A model generated the notes under the pieces. It made no database searches. It was not told the DNA's origin and saw only the letters and a list, made by a program, of their open reading frames with translations. The position numbers and the translations under genes are program-made. From NCBI RefSeq assembly GCF_015163075.1, contig NZ_JADDXU010000008.1, positions 124,001-188,000 of the forward strand: a stretch of 64,000 nt of DNA. The letters are read 5' to 3'. Each line of letters begins with the position of its first letter. The stretch's first letter is position 1. Source of the DNA: Streptomyces justiciae. Its GTDB lineage: Bacteria > Actinomycetota > Actinomycetes > Streptomycetales > Streptomycetaceae. This document shows, piece after piece, positions 59,408 to 64,000 of the stretch.

Positions 59408-61428
59408 CCGCCGGGGACGAGGCCGCGTCCGAGCGACCGCAGATGGAGGCAGAGGCATCCGACCACGCCGTCGTCACACAGGTGGCCGGCGACTACGCGG
59501 AACACCACCACAACTACGTTCGCGGCTGGGAGTACCTGAGCGCTGTCGGCGTCGGTGAGGACGAGATCCGCTTGGTGGAAGAGGCGTATGTCCACACCAC
59601 CAGGGACGACGGCGTGGCACAGCCGGTCCAGCGGGCAGTCAACGCCCTCAAGAGGCCGTTGGGGCAGCGCAATGTCGTGGTCCTGGTCGGTCGTCCTGGG
59701 ACGGGACGCGCCGCCACGGCACTGCGCGTCCTGCTGGACGTGGGAGTGAGTGGCAAGGCCATCTTCAACCTGGTGCTGGACTGGGACCGGCCCCGCACAG
59801 CCCAGATTCCCAGCACCCCGGGGGACGGCTTCATCCTGGACCTGTCCGCGTACAGGAGTCTGCCGAAGGACTTCTACGAAGGACTGATCGACTACCAGCG
59901 GGAGGCCGCGAAAAGGGACGCGTACCTGGTCGTCCTCGTCACACCGGAGACCTGGAAGCCTGGCAGCGCGGTCGCGACGCCCGCCGTGGAGTGCGTGGGT
60001 CCATCGGCGGACGAGGTCGCCAGAGCGCTTGTCCGGCACTTGGCCGCGCATCGAGAGAACTGGCTCGACGAACTGGCGGAGTTGCTCGGTGGTGCCACCT
60101 CACCCGAGGCGGCCGCGCGACTCGCTCGGATCATCGCCAATCCCGAGATCAAGAAGGTGGACGACGCCAAGAGCGAGTACCTGAACTGGAACACCTACTT
60201 GCTCAACTGGTTCGAGGAGCACAACAGCAGCGAGGAACTCCGCGACAGGGCCCTGTTGATCGCGGCGGCACTTCTGGAGAGGCTTCCTGCCGACATCGTC
60301 ATGAACGCTGCAGACCGGTTGTTCGAGCGGGTGAAGGGCGCCGTCCCTCCGGGGGGTGCGTTGGCCGGCCTCGACCTCGACAAAAGGCTGGATGCCATCG
60401 GAGCCAGCCGTGTCGACGGCGACCGGATCTCGCTGAGCGAAGAGCGGCACGCCCTGCATGAATCCGTCCTCACGCATGTGTGGCAACAGCGTCCGCAGCT
60501 GCGGCGCGTGCTGCTGAACTGGGCCTCGGAACTCAGCGCCCCGGGCGGCATCGCCGTGAAGTACCTGGAACACATCGCCGACAGCGTCACGCGGTTGGCC
60601 GCCGGGCCCAACGGCGGGACCGTACTCCAGATCGTCACCAAATGGACGGCGACGGACAGCAAGCCCCATCGCCGGCTCGCCGTCGGCCTGCTGGAGAGCA
60701 TGGCGGTCCACCCCGTCATCGGTGCGGCTGTCCGCAAGTACCTGTACGACTGGGCCGGGCAGAAGAACACGAGCGAAGCCCTGGCGCAGGCCATCGCGAA
60801 AGTCTGTGCCGGAGCGCTGGGCAGCGAGTATCCCCGTGTCGCGCTCACGCGGCTCAGGATTCTGGCCGCACGAACCGATCAACGGGGGGCGGCCGAGGTC
60901 GCGGAAGCCGTTCGTGTACTGGCCGCCAGGCCAGACCGCCGGGTCCTCGTCCTGGGCGAGATAGTGGAATGGGCCCAGAGCGAGGACCCGGTCATGCGCC
61001 AGGCCGGGGCAACTGCCTTCCTCGCCCTCACCGACCTGACCGGTGAGGAACCCATCTCGCTGTCCCTGGCGGCCGAACTGGGCGGGGAGCCCGACGTGGC
61101 GCCGGAGGACCCGTTGTTTGTACGCGGCTGGCGCGCGGCCTGGCGTCACGAGGCCACCGCCGTTCAGGCACAGGCCTCATTGGCGGCCTGGCTGGACTCG
61201 GCCGAGGTGTCCGACGAACAGGTCATCGACATCGCGGGCGCGGTGCTCACCGGCCACCTGGGTGACAAGGGCGTAGCGGATCTCCTGGTGGGATCCGACG
61301 CGATCACCGCCGTGGGCCGCCGACGCCGAAGGGCACTGTTCGACCGACTGCTGCACGCGGTCGCGGCACCGGCCGAAGAGCCTGACGAACAACAGGAACA
61401 GGAGCAACGGACCGCGACCGCAGCGTGA
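59404..61428 (+). CDS. Operon gene 2: P-loop NTPase with long helical C-terminus
   Basis: A 674-residue protein. Residues 18-38 hold VVTQVAGDYAEHHHNYV, matching the motif at the end of gene 1. Residues about 65-200 are an NTPase core: VVVLVGRPGTGRAATAL (Walker A with Arg in place of the usual Lys), GFILDLSAYRSLP and YLVVLVTPETW (Walker B-like strand). The rest (about 205-650) is helical and resembles HEAT/TPR-like superstructure repeats, ending in an acidic Gln/Glu tail. The layout is that of STAND-like NTPases used in bacterial immunity and signalling, but without an obvious effector in the chain. It overlaps both neighbours by 4 bp. The Lys-to-Arg change may weaken hydrolysis. Confidence 0.72.
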   Translation: MTAGDEAASERPQMEAEASDHAVVTQVAGDYAEHHHNYVRGWEYLSAVGVGEDEIRLVEEAYVHTTRDDGVAQPVQRAVNALKRPLGQRNVVVLVGRPGTGRAATALRVLLDVGVSGKAIFNLVLDWDRPRTAQIPSTPGDGFILDLSAYRSLPKDFYEGLIDYQREAAKRDAYLVVLVTPETWKPGSAVATPAVECVGPSADEVARALVRHLAAHRENWLDELAELLGGATSPEAAARLARIIANPEIKKVDDAKSEYLNWNTYLLNWFEEHNSSEELRDRALLIAAALLERLPADIVMNAADRLFERVKGAVPPGGALAGLDLDKRLDAIGASRVDGDRISLSEERHALHESVLTHVWQQRPQLRRVLLNWASELSAPGGIAVKYLEHIADSVTRLAAGPNGGTVLQIVTKWTATDSKPHRRLAVGLLESMAVHPVIGAAVRKYLYDWAGQKNTSEALAQAIAKVCAGALGSEYPRVALTRLRILAARTDQRGAAEVAEAVRVLAARPDRRVLVLGEIVEWAQSEDPVMRQAGATAFLALTDLTGEEPISLSLAAELGGEPDVAPEDPLFVRGWRAAWRHEATAVQAQASLAAWLDSAEVSDEQVIDIAGAVLTGHLGDKGVADLLVGSDAITAVGRRRRRALFDRLLHAVAAPAEEPDEQQEQEQRTATAA

Positions 61429-62204
61429 CCATGTTCGCCCGCTGGCGCAGATCGCAGGGACCGACGGACGAAGCCACGCCGGAGGTCCCCGCGTCCGCCA
61501 GCAGGGCCGTCGAAGTGAGAGGCGACCGGCTGCCGAGCCGCGACCCGAGTGTCTTTTTCACCGTCCGCATCGACGGCGTATGGCGTCCATGCGAGAACGA
61601 GTTGTCGCAGGACGTGAACCTCGCCGTGCTCGCACGACACCAACTGCGCGAACAGGTACGCCGAACCCTCGTGTTCTACACGGTGCTCGACGCGGCCGCC
61701 GCACAGGACGCCGTCAACGCCGACATCACCGGGTGGCACAGCGCCGAGCCCGGGCTGGAGATCCGGGGTTCCGTACGGCTGACCGTGGAGGCGCAGGACA
61801 AGGCACTCGCCGAGGAGCACCTGCGCCAGGACCGGGCCCGGTCTCTCGACCAGCAGGAAACCCTCGGCCGTCTCACGTTTCTCCAGCGCGTCATGTCCGA
61901 CCCCGACCTGCGTCTCGTGTGGTGGATCGACCGCCATCCCGACCGCATCAACGAACTGCGCGATGTGAAAACGACGTTGCAGGACCTCAAACCACCACAC
62001 GACCCCTCACACGACGTCCTGCGCGACGAGGTCGTCAGATTCGTGGACCAGCTGCTCGCAGACATCCGCACACCACAGCAGCGCGAAGTCTTTCTTCGCG
62101 CGCTCGCCCAGACCCTGCACGTCCTGGGCAGGACCGAACTTCAGGCCGCGGCCGCCCAGTGGCTCGATGCCGCCGCACCGGACTCCGGGAGTGCTTCCGC
62201 ATGA
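61425..62204 (+). CDS. Operon gene 3: unknown protein with beta domain and charged helical C-terminus
   Basis: A 259-residue protein starting at ATG 61425. After a variable start, residues about 40-130 read as a mixed alpha/beta domain (VFFTVRIDGVWRPCENELSQ, LAVLARHQLREQVRRTLVFY, LEIRGSVRLTVEAQDKALAE), slightly like SPFH/band-7 domains, though this is weak. Long charged helices follow (EEHLRQDRARSLDQQETLGR, LTFLQRVMSDPDLRLVWWID). The conserved-looking WWIDRHPD and QQREVFLRAL segments have no known function. Coupled by ATGA overlaps to the NTPase and to gene 4, it should work in one complex or pathway with them. Confidence 0.65.
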   Translation: MTMFARWRRSQGPTDEATPEVPASASRAVEVRGDRLPSRDPSVFFTVRIDGVWRPCENELSQDVNLAVLARHQLREQVRRTLVFYTVLDAAAAQDAVNADITGWHSAEPGLEIRGSVRLTVEAQDKALAEEHLRQDRARSLDQQETLGRLTFLQRVMSDPDLRLVWWIDRHPDRINELRDVKTTLQDLKPPHDPSHDVLRDEVVRFVDQLLADIRTPQQREVFLRALAQTLHVLGRTELQAAAAQWLDAAAPDSGSASA

Positions 62205-62563
62205 ATCTGCACCAACGGCGCTGGCTCCTCGCCCCGATACGCCAATGGCGGACCCGCCGCCTGATGGCCCAGCACGGTCCATCCCTCGGCTACCCAACCG
62301 CATGGGCGCTCATCACCTTGGCCAACGCCCCGCTGGAAGCCACCTTCGTACAACAGTGGATACGAGAATCCGACGACCCCGGCGAGGCAGGTCTCTCCTA
62401 CGACGACTGGAGGGGACTGACCGACAAGGAACGCGAACGCCGCAATCGCTGGCTGTTACGCCACCGCCGTTCCCCCATCCAGATGCTGGAGATACCCGAT
62501 GAACTCCTGAAGAGGACAGGAATACGCGTCGTCGACTGGGGAACTCCCGATCACCGGCCATGA
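62201..62563 (+). CDS. Operon gene 4: small basic protein
   Basis: A 120-residue protein starting at ATG 62201, overlapping gene 3 by 4 bp. It is Arg/Trp-rich (NLHQRRWLLAPIRQWRTRRL), with PTAWALITLANAPLEATFVQ, a charged helix (DKERERRNRWLLRHRRSP) and a C-terminal GIRVVDWGTP strand. Codon 86 (62456-62458) is TTA, so this gene also depends on the rare leucine tRNA. No family is recognised. It closes the four-gene operon; the convergent zinc-ribbon gene ends 15 bp away. Confidence 0.65.
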   Translation: MNLHQRRWLLAPIRQWRTRRLMAQHGPSLGYPTAWALITLANAPLEATFVQQWIRESDDPGEAGLSYDDWRGLTDKERERRNRWLLRHRRSPIQMLEIPDELLKRTGIRVVDWGTPDHRP

Positions 62564-62578
62564 GCCCGCAGCGTGGCA

Positions 62579-63199
62579 TCAGACGACGATCACGCTCCTA
62601 CCGCCGTCGTGCACGACCGCCTGCCATTCCAGGACAGGGCAGTCGGCGACCAGGAGCGTGTCCAGCCCATCCGGTCCACCGGCCGACACAACACGTGCGA
62701 AAGCGTCCTCCTGCACAGGAAAGTTGCCCTGAAGCGCATCGCAGTGCTGACAGCCGTTGGTCAACTGCTGCTTCCGTGCGGTCTGGCTGTACCGGTACTT
62801 CACCGTGGCCGCCAGGTCCCCTCGGCCACTCCGCTCCAGGAGCCGCACGGCCAGCGTCATCGTCCGGCCGGTCTCCGTGGTGAAGAGCCCGCAGTAGCCG
62901 CGGCTGGGCCGGGCCGGATACATGCCGACGATGCACATCGTGTCCCTGCCGCACTTCCAGCATCGGCGAGTCATCGCGAGAATCCGAACAGGGACGGTGG
63001 GCGCGCTCCCGGGAGGTGGCGTCGTGGGCAGCTCGATCTCGTCCGGATCGAAGTCTTCGGACTGGGCGAGTTCATCCACGAACCGGCACGTCGCGCACTG
63101 CACTTCCCAGGCGCCACCCTCGCCCCGCTGCAGAAAACCGCCACCGGGCGCCACCCACACAGAACATAACGCGCACCCGCCAGCGAACCGGTTCTCCAC
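62579..63199 (-). CDS. Cysteine-rich zinc-ribbon protein
   Basis: A 206-residue protein using GTG 63199 as start; the frame stays open to ATG 63280, but that extension looks non-coding. Zinc-knuckle pairs: GGCALCSVW with VQCATCRF, RRCWKCGRDTMC, and GCQHCDALQGNF. The centre has AVRLLERSGRGDLAATVKYR and the end DCPVLEWQAVVHDG. Multiple CxxC pairs suggest one or two structural zinc sites and a nucleic-acid or protein-binding role. It converges on the NTPase operon. The start is uncertain because a second frame is open over its 5' end. Confidence 0.65.
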   Translation of the reverse strand: MENRFAGGCALCSVWVAPGGGFLQRGEGGAWEVQCATCRFVDELAQSEDFDPDEIELPTTPPPGSAPTVPVRILAMTRRCWKCGRDTMCIVGMYPARPSRGYCGLFTTETGRTMTLAVRLLERSGRGDLAATVKYRYSQTARKQQLTNGCQHCDALQGNFPVQEDAFARVVSAGGPDGLDTLLVADCPVLEWQAVVHDGGRSVIVV

Positions 63200-63530
63200 G
63201 TTCTGTCGCCCCCCGCAGTGTGATGTTGATGTGGTTTGTCCCGGGGCCCGACGCCCCGCGGACGAGCTCAGGGAAGGCATTTTCCCAGATCTCGCGGATG
63301 TGCCCGCTGATCAGCCTGCGCAGGTCAGGCCACTGGGCGGGCAGCAGGTCGCGATCGAGGAAGGCGACGAGGTGGACGCGCTGCCTTGCGCCAGAACGAC
63401 GCCGCCAAGACTCATCCGCTGCCGGGGCCTGTCGAGGTCGTAGGAACGCAGACCCGACCACGCGACGTGCAGTGGCAAACTCGACGTGACCCTGTACCGG
63501 ACCGGCAACCTCTCCGAGCAATCTCTGCAA
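63072..63530 (-). CDS. Possible overlapping gene or remnant
   Basis: An open frame of 152 codons whose middle (VHLVAFLDRDLLPAQWPDLR, RLISGHIREIWENAFPELVR, GTNHINITLRGATERGEPVR) has protein-like composition, while its last 43 codons overlap the zinc-ribbon gene in another frame. It may be a decayed or truncated gene whose true end lies near 63200. The rest of the gap 63200-63612 holds nothing else recognised. Confidence 0.3.
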   Translation of the reverse strand: MQRLLGEVAGPVQGHVEFATARRVVGSAFLRPRQAPAADESWRRRSGARQRVHLVAFLDRDLLPAQWPDLRRLISGHIREIWENAFPELVRGASGPGTNHINITLRGATERGEPVRWRVRVMFCVGGARWRFSAAGRGWRLGSAVRDVPVRG

Positions 63531-63612
63531 GCGTCCCGCGTACTGGGCGTGAAAGACGTCAGCTGCGGGAGGTGAGGAGCTGTGCTGAGAGTCTGCGGAG
63601 GGATTGGTCCAC

Positions 63613-64000
63613 TCACGGCGACAGGCCGGGGTCTTCTGAACTGTCCGCCGGGCCGCGGAGGTCTGCCAGGATCCGCCGGATGTCCGCCGCCAATGTCGCG
63701 GGTGTGAAGATCCTGCCGACTCGAACGGACAAAGCGCCCGGAGTGTCAGGCGGATCGGCCTCCACCAGGTAACCCACCTCCGTCAGGATGCCGAACAAGG
63801 CCGCGTGCAGATGACGTCGAGCGGCTTCCTGCGCGCGGTCCGCCGCGGCCATCGGCCAGCCCCTCAGCTGCTCGTCGGCGGCAGCGCGGCGCAGACTGCG
63901 GGAGACGAACCACTCCACGCCGACCGATTCACCGCGATCGGTCACCACGACACCGTGGGCACGGTAGCGGTCGTCGCTGTCCGCTTCGGGGAGGCCGGCG
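63613..64000 (-). CDS. Partial gene running off the window, unknown function
   Basis: The frame is open from the window edge to the stop at 63613 (at least 128 codons). The visible C-terminal part reads AGLPEADSDDRYRAHGVVVT, VGVEWFVSRSLRRAAADEQL, then helices (AADRAQEAARRHLHAALFGI, LTEVGYLVEADPPDTPGALS) and RIFTPATLAADIRRILADLR. The GTG at 63948 inside it is not necessarily the start. No family is recognised. Confidence 0.55.
   Translation of the reverse strand, partial: AGLPEADSDDRYRAHGVVVTDRGESVGVEWFVSRSLRRAAADEQLRGWPMAAADRAQEAARRHLHAALFGILTEVGYLVEADPPDTPGALSVRVGRIFTPATLAADIRRILADLRGPADSSEDPGLSP

Overview
The window is chromosomal DNA of a Streptomyces or a close relative. It has very high GC with G/C-rich third positions, GTG and TTG starts, many 4-bp ATGA overlaps, Tat and lipoprotein secretion signals, MmyB-type XRE regulators, EmrB/QacA pumps with a regulatory tail, and rare TTA (bldA-type) codons. 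The gene content (secreted hydrolases, many oxidoreductases and one-component regulators, a recombinase/transposase pair, conflict-type NTPase genes) is that of an accessory part of the chromosome. No rRNA genes, CRISPR array or complete biosynthetic cluster are present.

Layout. (1) 0-8.1 kb: a cold-shock-like protein, two secreted I36-like inhibitor proteins around a lipoprotein, a leftward xylan operon (GH11 xylanase plus CE4 deacetylase with CBM2), a three-gene unit (small membrane protein, XRE/sigma-like regulator, Sel1-like protein) containing a 22-23 bp minisatellite, and a ChvE-type sugar-binding lipoprotein without its transporter, ending at tRNA-Arg(CCT). (2) 8.1-19.8 kb: 1.2 kb without a gene, a secreted hydrolase, a frameshifted TolB-amidohydrolase gene, a glycosyltransferase, two paralogous HATPase-LuxR regulators, a subtilase remnant and a 49-residue secreted peptide gene. 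(3) 19.9-51.9 kb: a redox and efflux region. It holds an eight-member leftward operon (carboxymuconolactone decarboxylase family, cupin pseudogene, alcohol dehydrogenase, SnoaL, DUF2255, Na+/H+ antiporter, amidohydrolase, aldo/keto reductase), three MmyB-type regulators, three MFS pumps, zwf, two SDRs, a DJ-1/NTF2/flavodoxin/DLH operon, three MarR and two TetR regulators, an aldehyde dehydrogenase and a SMP-30-like gene. (4) 52.1-64 kb: a mobile/conflict island with an IS4-type transposase coupled to a recombinase-like gene, two winged-helix proteins, an XRE regulator, a ComF-like phosphoribosyltransferase with a short DprA, a four-gene operon built round a P-loop NTPase, a zinc-ribbon protein and a partial gene running off the edge.

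Two things stand out. First, a bipartite motif (G-run, 10-11 nt, CCCC) occurs six times in region 3. It lies 30-32 nt upstream of each of the three MmyB-type regulator genes and 86-101 nt upstream of three leftward redox/efflux genes, which looks like a local regulon. Second, the DprA/ComF pair and the divergent four-gene NTPase operon, whose first and last genes carry TTA codons, look like one or two nucleotide-dependent conflict systems beside a mobile element. All functions are inferred by reading the sequence; no database search was run.
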